From: Celeribacter baekdonensis
GTDB taxonomy: Bacteria > Pseudomonadota > Alphaproteobacteria > Rhodobacterales > Rhodobacteraceae
Assembly (NCBI RefSeq): GCF_900102315.1
Contig: NZ_FNBL01000016.1
Location: 1-64,000, forward strand
Direction of reading: 5' to 3'
DNA: 64,000 nucleotides
Under the pieces are notes generated by a model. That model was not told the DNA's origin. It did no database searches and saw only the letters and a program-made list of their open reading frames with translations. Position numbers and translations under genes: made by a program. Below, in pieces: positions 7,940 through 16,496 of the stretch (its first letter is position 1; the number at the start of each line of letters is the position of its first letter).

Positions 7940-8986
7940 TCACCCGTCCTCGATCTCCAGACCTTGCGCTTTCATGGCCTTCAACAAGGACCGGCGCAGC
8001 GGATCTTTGCCAAAAGCCCGCAAATCGTCGTTGAAATCGCCCATGTTTGGCACGAGATCACCAAAGGCAATTCCAATCAATTCCAGCTGGTTACGCAATC
8101 TTATGGATGCGTTACGTCCAGCCTCGTCATTGTCCCGCGCGATCCAGATGCGCTGGATGCCCGGCGGCGGGATGAAGAGGCCGAGATGGGTGGCGGTGAG
8201 ACAGGAGGCGAGATCGAACTCCGGGAGAGCGGTGCCGATCGAGAGGGTGTTCTCGAGACCTTCGCCGACGATGAGATCGCTGCGAGGTGAGCCGGACCAG
8301 AAGCGGATGGCATGGCCATGAAGCTGCCCAAGGATCCGTTTTGGGCTCTCGATCGCGGCCAACCCGCCGGTAGACGGGTCGAGATAGGTGCGCGCACATC
8401 CGGTGACCTGACCACGATTGTCGGTGATCTTCGCCAGCAGGGCAGGGGCCCTTTGCGGCGGATCGGCGTCGTCCTCGCCCTGCCGCAGAAAGACCCGTGG
8501 GTGATAGCGGAGGGCAGGACCGAGCCGTGTGATCCCGCGACCTTGCAGATAGGTGGCGGCCAAGGTGCCAAGCACCGGCTTGCCGGCGGCAAAGAGTTTG
8601 CGCGCCCGCGCGATACGTTTGTTCGTGGAAGCATCCGGACGCTCAGCCTTTCGGGTGTCACGCAGAGCGGCAGGGCAGGGGGCCTCACCGAGGAAGGACC
8701 GGGCCTCCCTCAGCGTTTCCTTCAGCGTGACCGATCCAAGCCGTTCCTTCAGCAGGTCGATCAGATCGCCATATTCACCCGTCGCGAAATCTTGCCAGGA
8801 CCCAGCTTTACGACCACCCTGCGCTTGCAGCCGGATCGCGAGACTCTGGCCCTTTGCGCCAGAGGTATCGCCGACCTGCCAATAGTTGCCCTGCTTACGC
8901 CCCTCGGGGAAATACTGTCGGCAGAAACTCTCGGCACGGTCTGCCAGATCGGCCGAGAGGTCTGCGATACTGCGCCGCGCGTTCAT
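7940..8986 (-). CDS. Toprim-domain protein (plasmid primase-like, DUF7146 type)
   Basis: A 348-aa protein. The N-terminal region resembles the DUF7146 segment of plasmid or phage primase-like proteins (YFPEGRKQGNYWQVGD, then GSWQDFATGEYGDLIDLL). The C-terminal region has a toprim fold, with VGEGLENTLSIG providing the conserved Glu and WIARDNDEAGR the Asp-x-Asp-like pair. Such proteins act in primer synthesis or DNA processing, but no helicase domain is attached. Its start overlaps the stop of the large helicase gene by 4 bp, so the two are likely translationally coupled. Confidence 0.85.
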   Translation of the reverse strand: MNARRSIADLSADLADRAESFCRQYFPEGRKQGNYWQVGDTSGAKGQSLAIRLQAQGGRKAGSWQDFATGEYGDLIDLLKERLGSVTLKETLREARSFLGEAPCPAALRDTRKAERPDASTNKRIARARKLFAAGKPVLGTLAATYLQGRGITRLGPALRYHPRVFLRQGEDDADPPQRAPALLAKITDNRGQVTGCARTYLDPSTGGLAAIESPKRILGQLHGHAIRFWSGSPRSDLIVGEGLENTLSIGTALPEFDLASCLTATHLGLFIPPPGIQRIWIARDNDEAGRNASIRLRNQLELIGIAFGDLVPNMGDFNDDLRAFGKDPLRRSLLKAMKAQGLEIEDG

Positions 8987-11900
8987 GCGGCGGCCTCCGA
9001 TGCGCTTGCGCCAACCGGATGTGCGGCAAGAACCCGTGCAAGAACGTCAATGCCGTCCACCGGGATGAACATCCGCGTCTTCCATTGGATCACTTCGGTG
9101 AAGCAGCCCATGACCTTCAGACCGGGCAGGGCTGCACCCGACGCACCGATCAGCTCGAGCCTAGGCTGACCCATGACCAGCGACCGGCGCAGCTGGTAGC
9201 CGCCAAGGAGGCTCAGGGTCGTTCGCGCCTCCATCACCGCGCCGAACACCTCCTGCGGCGTCATCTCGATCTGACAATCGAGCCCGAGCCGCGCATAGAC
9301 ATTGAGAAGCTGCTCCTGGCTGACCAAGCGACCGATGGCGCGCTCCCCGTCCTCGGTCTGCAGGCGATAGATGCGCATGTTGTCGGCGGGCAGCCGGTCC
9401 CAGATTGGCAGGAGAAGGCCGCAGATCAGTGTGATCTTCGACGTGGTGAACTCCGGCACCGCGTCGACCTCGGCCCGCCAGAGCTGTTCGAACATCGCAT
9501 CATTAATCTCTTCCCAGTGCGATTTCGAGAATTCGGAAAGTGCGAGGATCTCGGTCGCCAAGGGCCGCAGAAGCTTCACCCGCAGGATCGGCACGCCATC
9601 CTCATCCATGAAGGCCGGCGCCTTCACCATCAGGGCCGCGCGTTTGGAGGAGGTGTTCCAGCAGAGCGTCGCACCCTTCGTATCGGCGCAGATCGCTCTA
9701 ACCCGGGGCAGGGTGAGCGGATCGTTGCGATCGGTGCGCTCCACGGTCAGCGCGGTTGCCGTTGCGCCCGTCGCCTCATGCTCGAAGATGACCTTGCGGT
9801 CGACGATCTCGAACTTCTCGGCGCGCAGGGTCTCAAGCCCGACGTCCAGCGTGCCTGCCTGGCGCGCATCTTCGATGATAGCCGAAAGAAACCCGCCGAA
9901 GGCCTCAAAGATTGCATCCTGCATGTCGATGCGGAGGGCCAGGCAGCGGTTCAGGAACTGCTGGATCGGCGGCAGGTTTTCTTTCATCGTACCATCCGCC
10001 TCATCGAGCGTCAGCCCGGTCATCTCCTGAAACTTCGCGTAGGAGCAGGCGTCGATCTTGCCCGCCCGCAGCTTGTAGAAGAACTGCCGCAGCGCCGCGC
10101 GCGCGTAGGGACTCTCGAGGTTGTCCTCTGCGCGGAACATGTTCTGCCCGCCGGTCTCGCGTTGCCCCTTGGTGATGGCCCCGAGCGTGTCGAGACGGCG
10201 GGCGATGGTGGAAAGAAACCGCTTCTCGCCTTTCACATTGGTCGCCACCGGCCGGAACAGCGGCGGCTGCGCCTGGTTGGTACGATTGGTGCGCCCGAGC
10301 CCCTGGATCGCATTGTCGGCCTTCCAGCCGGGCTCCAGAAGGTAATGCACCCGATGGCGCTGGTTCTTGGCCCCGAGATCGGCATGGTAGCTGCGCCCGG
10401 TGCCACCGGCATCGGAGAAGATCAGGATGCGCTTGGCATCATCCATGAAGGCCTGGGTTTCGCCCAGATTGGAGGAGGCGGGGCGGTTCTCGACCTTGAG
10501 CCGTCCTTGCCGCGTTTTCACGATGCGCCGCTTGCGCCCCGTGACCTCGGCGACCGCCTCCCCGCCGAAATGCCAGAGGATCTGGTCGAGCGCGCCCTGC
10601 ACCGGAGCGAGGGCACCCAGATGTTCGACAAGAGCGTCCCGCCGCCGCTCCGCCTCACGGCAGATAATCGGATTGCCGTCGCCATCGAGGGCAGAACGCG
10701 AGCGCAGATCGCCATTCTCGTCCGTATAGGGCTCAAAAAGCTGCGTCGGGAAGCTGTGCAACAGGTAGTCCATGATGTTCTCGCGCGGCGTAAAATCGAC
10801 CTGCAGATCATCCCACTCGGAGGGCGGGATGTCTTCGAGGCGGCGCTCCATCACTGCCTCGCTGGTCGACACCACCTGGATCACCGCCGAATGACCCGCA
10901 GCCAGATCCGCCTCGATCGAACGGATCAGGGAGGGGCACTTCATAGCGGTGATGAGATGGTTGAAGAAGCGCTGTTTGTTGCTCTCGAAGGCTGAACGCG
11001 CGGCGGATTTAGCCTGGGCGTTCAGCGTGCCGGTCTCGGAGGATATGCCCGAGGCCTGAAGCGCCGCCTCGAGGTTGTTGTGAATGATCTGATAGGCATC
11101 GGCGTAGCTGTCGTAGATCGCGACTTGGGCAGGCGTCAGCTCATGCACCAGCATCTCGTATTCGACCCCGGCGTAAGAGAGGGACCGCGCCAGATAAAGC
11201 CCGAGCGCCTTCAGGTCGCGCGAGATAATCTCCATGGCGGCGATACCCCCGGCTTCCATCGCGGCGACGAACTCTGCCCGCGTCACAAAGGGGAAATCCC
11301 CGGTGCCCCAGAGCCCGAGGCGGGAGGCATAGGCCAGATTGCCGACAACCGTCGCACCAGTGGCCGAGACGTAAAGGACGCGTGCATCCGGAACCGCGTT
11401 CTGCAATGCAAGACCAGCGAGGCCTTGCTGGGAGGCGCGTCTGTCGCCGCGGTCGGACTTTTCGCCGGCGGCGTTCGCCATGGCGTGGCTTTCATCAAAA
11501 GCGATGACCCCGTCGAACCCCTCGCCAAGCCAGGACGTCACCTGGTCGAGGCGAGAGGCTTTGCCCTCGCGTGTCGCAGAGCGCAGCGTGGCATAGGTGA
11601 CGAAAAGGATGCCTTCGGGAAGCCTGATGTCGCTCCCTTGGCGGAATTTCGAGAGCGGCATGATATCGCTTTCGCGCCCGCCGAGCGCCACCCAGTCGCG
11701 GCGCGCATCCTCGATGAGCTTATCGCTTTTTGACACCCAGACTGCCCGGCGACACCCCTTCAGCCAATTGTCGAGGATGATACCCGCGACCTGCCGTCCC
11801 TTGCCACAACCCGTGCCATCGCCCAGGAACCAGCCTTTGCGCAGGCGAAAGGCACCTTCGTCGCCCTCGGCCGCGGCCATCAGCTGGCCTTCGATTTCGC

Positions 11901-13380
11901 CGCGCTTGAACCAGCCCTTCAAGTGCGTCTCATGGGCATTGCCTGCGTAGATGACACTTTCGAGCTGCGGCGCAGAGAGGAGACCGTCCTGGACGAGGCT
12001 CTTCGGCAGGAGCGGGCGGTAGCTCGGCACGGGCGGCGGCACCGAGGCCATGGCGGCGGATTGGACAAGTGCTGTCGGATGTTCCGCCGCGCCGTCGATC
12101 CGGATCGCCTGAAGGTCATAGGCCTCGTAAACCGTGTCTTGCAGCGCACCGTCTAGTTCGCTCCAGGCTTTCGCCAGGTAGTCGAGCGGGGCCGTCTCGA
12201 TGTCGTCGAACGGATGCTTGGCCCGTTCCTCGGCGAGGGCACGGGTTTCCTTGAGGGCGGCATTGCGCAGGGCATGTAGGTTCTTTCGCGTCGGGCGGGA
12301 CGGAATCGACAGGGCTGAACTGGTTGGGCAGGGCGGAGGGCTGCGGCGCTCCGGGCAGTGGGTCAGCACCGCGTTTAGAAGTTCACCCGTTGTCGCGCAG
12401 ATCGGATGATAGGCGGTCTCGCTCTCGGTAGGTGCAGTTTCTCCGGCGCCAGTCGGGCGCTTGTCGATCACCGTCAGCCGCGTGTCGATGGTGGTGCCAT
12501 GCCGAGCGAAGACCTTGCCGTCGATGGCAGCAGAAAACACCACATCGGCGCGCTGGCCGATCCGTTGAAACGTCGACTGGAAGGATTTCATGGAGGGGCG
12601 GAAGCTTTCGCCAGTGATGACAACAAGGCGCCCACCCGGCGCGAGGCGCGCCAAGGCGGACAGGACATGCTGGCTGGTGGCCTGCCGGAACCGACCCGCG
12701 ACATGCTTCGCCGCGGAGAAGGGCGGGTTCATCACGATGACCGAGGGCGTGATGGACCGATCCAGCCGGTCGTCGATCGCCGCGGCGTCGTGATCCGAGA
12801 CGACTGCACCGGGGAACAGAAGTCCCAGCAGGGCGCGGCGGGTCTCGGCAAGCTCATTCAGCGCCAGGCGAGCGTCCGCAATCCGGGCGAAAATCGCGAG
12901 CATGCCGGTGCCAGCTGACGGTTCAAGTACCAGGTCGCCGTCCTGAAACCCCGCCGCCTTCGCCACAGTGGCCGCGAGCGGCAAAGGCGTTGAGAATTGT
13001 TGCAGACGGACGCTGTCTTCGGAGCGCCGCGTGTGAGACGGGGCCAGAGCGGCGAGGCGCTCGATCATGGTGAGGAAAGCCTGTGGTGAGGCGGCCTGGC
13101 GCTGCATCAATGCGCCGTAGCGCGAAAGCATCAGGATCTGCGCAACCTCGGCGGCCTCATAGGCGTCCTTCCAGACCCAAGCACCGCTGGTGTCGCTGGC
13201 GCCGAAGGCACCTTCCATGGCGGCGCGAAGGGCGGCGGCGTCGATGGACCTGCCCGCCTCGAACACAGGGACGAGGGTTCTCGCAGTCTGGATCAGGTTG
13301 TGGGCGAAGCACGAGGCTTCCGGGCGGGCAGGGGCCTCAGGCTCAGGCACAAGCGGGACAGAATGGGGGTGAGCGTTCAT
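8983..13380 (-). CDS. Methyltransferase / strawberry-notch-like helicase fusion
   Basis: A very large protein of 1466 aa from the ATG at 13380, which has GGAGATT just upstream. The N-terminal part has an adenine-N6-type methyltransferase layout: LEPSAGTGMLAIFARIA (AdoMet motif I), ALNELAETRR and the catalytic VMNPPFS motif. The middle and C-terminal parts match strawberry-notch (SBNO) superfamily-2 ATPases: Walker A in GDGTGCGKGRQ, a DESH box (IAFDESHAMANA), and motif VI in QGLGRTNRTNQ. The family occurs on plasmids and phages, and its substrate there is unclear. All catalytic motifs seem intact. Confidence 0.9.
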   Translation of the reverse strand: MNAHPHSVPLVPEPEAPARPEASCFAHNLIQTARTLVPVFEAGRSIDAAALRAAMEGAFGASDTSGAWVWKDAYEAAEVAQILMLSRYGALMQRQAASPQAFLTMIERLAALAPSHTRRSEDSVRLQQFSTPLPLAATVAKAAGFQDGDLVLEPSAGTGMLAIFARIADARLALNELAETRRALLGLLFPGAVVSDHDAAAIDDRLDRSITPSVIVMNPPFSAAKHVAGRFRQATSQHVLSALARLAPGGRLVVITGESFRPSMKSFQSTFQRIGQRADVVFSAAIDGKVFARHGTTIDTRLTVIDKRPTGAGETAPTESETAYHPICATTGELLNAVLTHCPERRSPPPCPTSSALSIPSRPTRKNLHALRNAALKETRALAEERAKHPFDDIETAPLDYLAKAWSELDGALQDTVYEAYDLQAIRIDGAAEHPTALVQSAAMASVPPPVPSYRPLLPKSLVQDGLLSAPQLESVIYAGNAHETHLKGWFKRGEIEGQLMAAAEGDEGAFRLRKGWFLGDGTGCGKGRQVAGIILDNWLKGCRRAVWVSKSDKLIEDARRDWVALGGRESDIMPLSKFRQGSDIRLPEGILFVTYATLRSATREGKASRLDQVTSWLGEGFDGVIAFDESHAMANAAGEKSDRGDRRASQQGLAGLALQNAVPDARVLYVSATGATVVGNLAYASRLGLWGTGDFPFVTRAEFVAAMEAGGIAAMEIISRDLKALGLYLARSLSYAGVEYEMLVHELTPAQVAIYDSYADAYQIIHNNLEAALQASGISSETGTLNAQAKSAARSAFESNKQRFFNHLITAMKCPSLIRSIEADLAAGHSAVIQVVSTSEAVMERRLEDIPPSEWDDLQVDFTPRENIMDYLLHSFPTQLFEPYTDENGDLRSRSALDGDGNPIICREAERRRDALVEHLGALAPVQGALDQILWHFGGEAVAEVTGRKRRIVKTRQGRLKVENRPASSNLGETQAFMDDAKRILIFSDAGGTGRSYHADLGAKNQRHRVHYLLEPGWKADNAIQGLGRTNRTNQAQPPLFRPVATNVKGEKRFLSTIARRLDTLGAITKGQRETGGQNMFRAEDNLESPYARAALRQFFYKLRAGKIDACSYAKFQEMTGLTLDEADGTMKENLPPIQQFLNRCLALRIDMQDAIFEAFGGFLSAIIEDARQAGTLDVGLETLRAEKFEIVDRKVIFEHEATGATATALTVERTDRNDPLTLPRVRAICADTKGATLCWNTSSKRAALMVKAPAFMDEDGVPILRVKLLRPLATEILALSEFSKSHWEEINDAMFEQLWRAEVDAVPEFTTSKITLICGLLLPIWDRLPADNMRIYRLQTEDGERAIGRLVSQEQLLNVYARLGLDCQIEMTPQEVFGAVMEARTTLSLLGGYQLRRSLVMGQPRLELIGASGAALPGLKVMGCFTEVIQWKTRMFIPVDGIDVLARVLAAHPVGASASEAAA

Positions 13381-13511
13381 CGGCAATCTCCGGGGTTGAG
13401 GGTTGGCCCCAAGCCCCGCGCGCACTCTCTCACCCGGGAGGGGTCACCCCTCCCGCCCTGTCTCTCGCTCTTTCATGGGATTGCTGATCTCCGTTCAGAT
13501 AGCGGAAACTT

Positions 13512-13530
13512 ATCCCCAAAAACTGGGGAT
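13512..13530. other. Small hairpin in the gap before the helicase gene
   Basis: ATCCCC-N7-GGGGAT lies about 130 bp upstream of the helicase start. The whole gap 13381-13894 has no supported coding frame. It holds this element and the strong terminator at 13697. Confidence 0.4.
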
Positions 13531-13696
13531 GGGTCTGTGGGCGCTGTCGCAGAAGTCCTTGTCAGCTTGGCGCAGTACCAGCTCGCCTAAGTTTTGGGCG
13601 GTTGGCGGCCTGCGCATCCGAAACAGGTCCGTCGTCGACCGATTGGCGGCAGTAGGCACCCGGACAACCTTCAGGAAGAGCTTTGAAAAAGAGAAA

Positions 13697-13726
13697 GGCG
13701 GCATCCGGGAGGAGGTGGATGCCGCC
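13697..13726 (-). terminator. Strong terminator after the 211-aa gene
   Basis: Perfect 10-bp arms (GGCGGCATCC / GGATGCCGCC) around a 10-nt loop. On the minus strand TTTCTCTTTTTC follows, giving a typical intrinsic terminator between the genes at 13895-14530 and 8983-13380. Confidence 0.8.
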
Positions 13727-13894
13727 GATTATTCCGGATCGGTTCAGGGAGGAGGAGAGAACCGATCACAACTTCAAGATAGTGGCTATGCTGCAGCCGC
13801 ACAATAGGCAGGCCATGATATTTCTGCATTGCAGCAATGCGAGGCCGATTGGGATTGCCGCAAGAAAGGGAGCGTATGCCACCTGTGCCGGTTC

Positions 13895-14530
13895 CTAAGG
13901 GTGAGCCCGCGCTTGAGCGGCAGCGGACTCGCGTGTTTGACTCGGTAACGGTGCTGGCACCGCCCGGCGCGACTCGAGCAGACAGTCCAGCTCATAGTCG
14001 CCGACAAACCCCCAGCAGGCGTCGACCTCCTCGCCGTCCCACTCGATGACATAGCCATAGACTCGCCCGCCGAGATAGGCGTCGTAGCTGACAATTTCGC
14101 CGCGCAGGATGCCTTCAGCTTTTGCGCGCAGAGCCTTGGTTACGCGTTTTGCGCCGAACTCCGTCCGGACCGCCTCGAGCGTCACATAGACATAGCCGAC
14201 CTGACCGGAATCCCACGGGCAGTGGAAGCCGATGGTGTTCATCGCGAGGCCGGAATGGTCATAGAGGAACACTGGCAGAATGACCGCCTTGCGCTCGGCG
14301 CGCTCAAGCAGCTGGTCCATTGAGAGGTCGCTCTGCTCCGAAACACCGGCGAGATCGCGCAGGAACGCCTCGGGGCTGTCGAAGGGGTGGCTGTCGCCAA
14401 GCCGGTATCTGCGGTGCCAGCAGATCAGTGTTCCGAGGTTGCACCACTCCCGTGGGCTTTCTGCGTCCGGGTCGTGGTAGATCTTGATGGTGTGGCCTTG
14501 GTAGGTCTCCTCGTAGACGGGGTTGTGCAT
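13895..14530 (-). CDS. Conserved plasmid protein, function unknown (211 aa)
   Basis: I do not recognise a named family. The protein is soluble, acidic and rich in aromatic residues, with a beta-rich N-terminus (YEETYQGHTIKIYHDPDAE). A central stretch, YVYVTLEAVR to GYVIEWDGEEVDACWGFVGD, looks like a compact alpha/beta domain. No signal peptide or membrane segment is seen. It is the last gene of the run of small plasmid genes on this strand and is followed by a strong terminator. Context suggests plasmid maintenance or host interaction, without direct evidence. Confidence 0.7.
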   Translation of the reverse strand: MHNPVYEETYQGHTIKIYHDPDAESPREWCNLGTLICWHRRYRLGDSHPFDSPEAFLRDLAGVSEQSDLSMDQLLERAERKAVILPVFLYDHSGLAMNTIGFHCPWDSGQVGYVYVTLEAVRTEFGAKRVTKALRAKAEGILRGEIVSYDAYLGGRVYGYVIEWDGEEVDACWGFVGDYELDCLLESRRAVPAPLPSQTRESAAAQARAHP

Positions 14531-14608
14531 ATTGATGTCCTTTCTTGAAACGCATTCGACCCGCCCGGCCGGTAGTGGCTCAAGCGGGTCGATCAGGGGG
14601 TTTTCCGA

Positions 14609-14630
14609 GGGGCAATGGCTTCACTGCCCC
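14609..14630 (-). terminator. Intergenic hairpin after the DUF6915-like gene
   Basis: GGGGCA-N10-TGCCCC, perfect 6-bp arms, just beyond the stop at 14637. It is one of several stop-hairpin-start arrangements in this gene row and may be an attenuator or 3'-end stabiliser. Confidence 0.5.
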
Positions 14631-14636
14631 CATGGC

Positions 14637-15113
14637 TCAGGCGGCGGCGCGGTTCTCCCGATGCTGGACGTGCTCGACCGAGACCTTCAGCAACCAATCT
14701 TCGAAACCGAGAATGGTCTGGTGATTGGAAACCGCCGCGACCCAAACTGCGCGCGGATCGCTGCCGATCTGCGTCGGATCGTTGTCGATCCGGCCATTGG
14801 CCATCCACGGTTCGGGTTGTATGCGTCCGAGCCAGTCAGCCAGCGACGGGATGCGCCCCTGGCAGTCTTCGCGCACATGCTGCTCGACGATCCAACGGAT
14901 CGGGACGACCCGGCCCGCGCTGTTGGTCAGGAAGTGTCCAAACAATCGCTCAGCTTCGAAGATCCCGAGCGTGTGGTGCCGATGTGCACGATGCGTAAAG
15001 ATCGCGAGGTGCTCTTTGGACGAGTCAAACCAGTCATGCACATGCTGGTAATCATCTGGAACGCCGCCGAACTTTCGGGCCGAGCTTTCGGCGTGATGGA
15101 GGGGATGTGCCAT
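14637..15113 (-). CDS. DUF6915-like protein
   Basis: A 158-aa protein counted from MAHPLHHAE at 15113, where GAGGGG precedes the ATG. The N-terminal HPLHHAESSARKFGG and the histidine-rich THRAHRHHTLGIFEAE stretch match the family now called DUF6915. The histidine spacing suggests metal binding, which is inference. The start lies only 1 bp after the TGA of the DUF6878-like gene, so the two are probably translationally coupled. Function is unknown. The family is found mostly on plasmids and integrated elements. Confidence 0.75.
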   Translation of the reverse strand: MAHPLHHAESSARKFGGVPDDYQHVHDWFDSSKEHLAIFTHRAHRHHTLGIFEAERLFGHFLTNSAGRVVPIRWIVEQHVREDCQGRIPSLADWLGRIQPEPWMANGRIDNDPTQIGSDPRAVWVAAVSNHQTILGFEDWLLKVSVEHVQHRENRAAA

Positions 15114-15114
15114 G

Positions 15115-15498
15115 TCAGAGCCCCTCGTGTTCGGTGGTCTCAGACTCGATATAGCGGTTCGAGTGGCTGACATCGATCTTGTCCGCCTCGAGCGACCAGG
15201 TCAGTTCGCCGTAGCCGCCCTCGTTGTTCTCGAAGCCTGGGCTCAGCGCATAGGCAAAATCCCAACCGAAGTCTTCGACCCGGCGCCGCAACTCGTCCGT
15301 CAGGGTGACCGTGTCAGGGGCCACGACGACATCCTCAACATTGCCGGAATCGCCGTAGCCTTCGTATTGCACCTCGATGTTCATTATGCCGAGGGCGCGC
15401 AGTTCGATAAGAAGTGCCGCGCGGGTCTCAACCCGATGTTCGGCAGCACGTCTCTGGGAGTCGAGCATCTGCGCGTAGAAATCACTCACTTGTGTCAT
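15115..15498 (-). CDS. DUF6878-like protein
   Basis: A 127-aa protein from the ATG at 15498, with AAAGGACC upstream. An N-terminal amphipathic helix is followed by the region GIMNIEVQYEGYGDSGNVEDV and a C-terminal FGWDFAYALSPGFENNEGGYGELTWSL-type stretch, as in the DUF6878 family. It is acidic, soluble and without signal peptide. It is directly coupled to the DUF6915-like gene. Function is unknown. The gene usually travels with DUF3768, DUF6915 and ParB-like genes on alphaproteobacterial plasmids, as here. Confidence 0.75.
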   Translation of the reverse strand: MTQVSDFYAQMLDSQRRAAEHRVETRAALLIELRALGIMNIEVQYEGYGDSGNVEDVVVAPDTVTLTDELRRRVEDFGWDFAYALSPGFENNEGGYGELTWSLEADKIDVSHSNRYIESETTEHEGL

Positions 15499-15530
15499 GT
15501 CTTTGGTCCTTTGGAACTGAGGGAAGGGGA

Positions 15531-15556
15531 GGGCGACCGTTGCACAAGGCCGCCCC
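15531..15556 (-). terminator. Intergenic hairpin after the 98-aa gene
   Basis: GGGCGACC-N9-GGCCGCCC with one mismatch. Its loop contains TTGCACAA, the complement of the TTGTGCAA in the hairpin at 15937, so the two intergenic hairpins look related but inverted. Confidence 0.5.
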
Positions 15557-15576
15557 AAAGGTTTCCGAAGGGGGCC

Positions 15577-15873
15577 TCAGGCCGCAGCATCGCCGCGGTT
15601 TTCAGCGGTCCGGTCAACCAGGTTGAAATAGAGGTTCTCCGTCGCGCGCTTGAAACCCGGTGGTTTGCGCGGGGCGAGGCAGCGCACCGAAGCGCTGCAA
15701 CTCTCGCCATGCTCCATCGCGAACTGCGTTACCTTTTCGATCAGGTCATCCATGCCAGCGGCCTGGATACGCTTTTCGGGGTAGCTCCCCAGCATCTGGA
15801 ACTGGGTGACAACGAAGGCGCCGTCACGATGCGCCGGATAGAGGGTGATCTGGTAGTCGAGTGTCTTGGCCAT
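15577..15873 (-). CDS. Small conserved plasmid protein (98 aa), function unknown
   Basis: A short soluble protein with the segments LDYQITLYPAHRDGAFVVTQF and ESCSASVRCLAPRKPPGF. The ATG at 15873 follows a GGAG-containing stretch (AGGAGACCAGAG on the coding strand). No known catalytic motif is seen. It lies between hairpins that follow this gene and the DUF3768 gene upstream, so expression may be tuned separately within the row. The assignment rests on clean codon use and gene spacing. Confidence 0.65.
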   Translation of the reverse strand: MAKTLDYQITLYPAHRDGAFVVTQFQMLGSYPEKRIQAAGMDDLIEKVTQFAMEHGESCSASVRCLAPRKPPGFKRATENLYFNLVDRTAENRGDAAA

Positions 15874-15936
15874 CTCTGGTCTCCTGCAGCAGGCCGAACG
15901 CGATCATCGCGCCCCTTGGAACCCGCCAGCCCGAAA

Positions 15937-15963
15937 GGACCGCCCTTTGTGCAAGGGCGATCC
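15937..15963 (-). terminator. Intergenic hairpin after the DUF3768 gene
   Basis: GGACCGCCCTT and its near-perfect complement AAGGGCGATCC with a 5-nt loop, directly downstream of the stop at 15990. It is possibly an attenuator. Confidence 0.55.
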
Positions 15964-15989
15964 GTGGCGATGTCGGTGAAACGGAGTCG

Positions 15990-16370
15990 TCAGTATTCCG
16001 ACGGCAGAAGCAGGGTCAGGACCCGGCGCGTTTGCAAAGGGTCAGAAGGCTCGGGCGAGCCATATTGGTAGTCGACGTCGTACAAATCGACCTTGAACCA
16101 GACGGTTGTACCATCGAGGTCGATGACGCCCATCTCGTGCCAGCCCTGCGGATCAATGTCGGCATTGAACCCCTCGAAGACGGCGACACGGAGGGTCAAT
16201 TCCAGTTGCGCGTCGAGCCCAAGCGCCGCGACGCCGCGTGTCATCACGAACTGGCCCTGCGGGGCATCGGCGACGGGAGGATTGCCGAGGATGGAGTGGC
16301 GAAACGCATCGTTTTGCGCGGCGATCAGTACGGCTTCCTGAACGGAATCGAGATCGAGTGTGGCGGTCAT
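15990..16370 (-). CDS. DUF3768 domain protein
   Basis: A 126-aa protein from the ATG at 16370, behind GGAGA. It has the DUF3768 features: NDAFRHSILG, a TRGVAAL turn, the FNADIDPQGWHEMGVIDL block, then VWFKVDLYDVDYQYGSPEPSDP and a C-terminal RVLTLLLPSEY. The family is widespread on alphaproteobacterial plasmids and its role is unknown. No membrane segment or signal peptide is present. Hairpins flank the gene on both sides. Confidence 0.85.
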   Translation of the reverse strand: MTATLDLDSVQEAVLIAAQNDAFRHSILGNPPVADAPQGQFVMTRGVAALGLDAQLELTLRVAVFEGFNADIDPQGWHEMGVIDLDGTTVWFKVDLYDVDYQYGSPEPSDPLQTRRVLTLLLPSEY

Positions 16371-16433
16371 GGGGTGTCTCCGGGACAGGCCAGCCGATCC
16401 GATATCGGCTGTAGGCAACCCGTCAGGCGGAAA

Positions 16434-16460
16434 GGGCCGCCCTCAAGGTGAGGACGGCCC
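16434..16460 (-). terminator. Intergenic hairpin after the ParB-like gene
   Basis: GGGCCGCCCTC pairs with GAGGACGGCCC (one mismatch) across a 5-nt loop. On the minus strand CTTTCC follows. It lies 37 bp beyond the stop at 16497. Confidence 0.6.
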
Positions 16461-16496
16461 AAGGCTCATGTGGTAATCAGATCGTTGTTCGCTTCG

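Noticed and set aside
8854-10995. Plus-strand frame of 713 codons
   Set aside because: It lies entirely antisense to the large helicase gene, which has all family motifs. The long frame reflects high GC and codon bias of the real gene.
8983-13380. BREX or DISARM-type defence methyltransferase/helicase
   Set aside because: The helicase motifs are of the strawberry-notch type and none of the partner genes of those systems is nearby.
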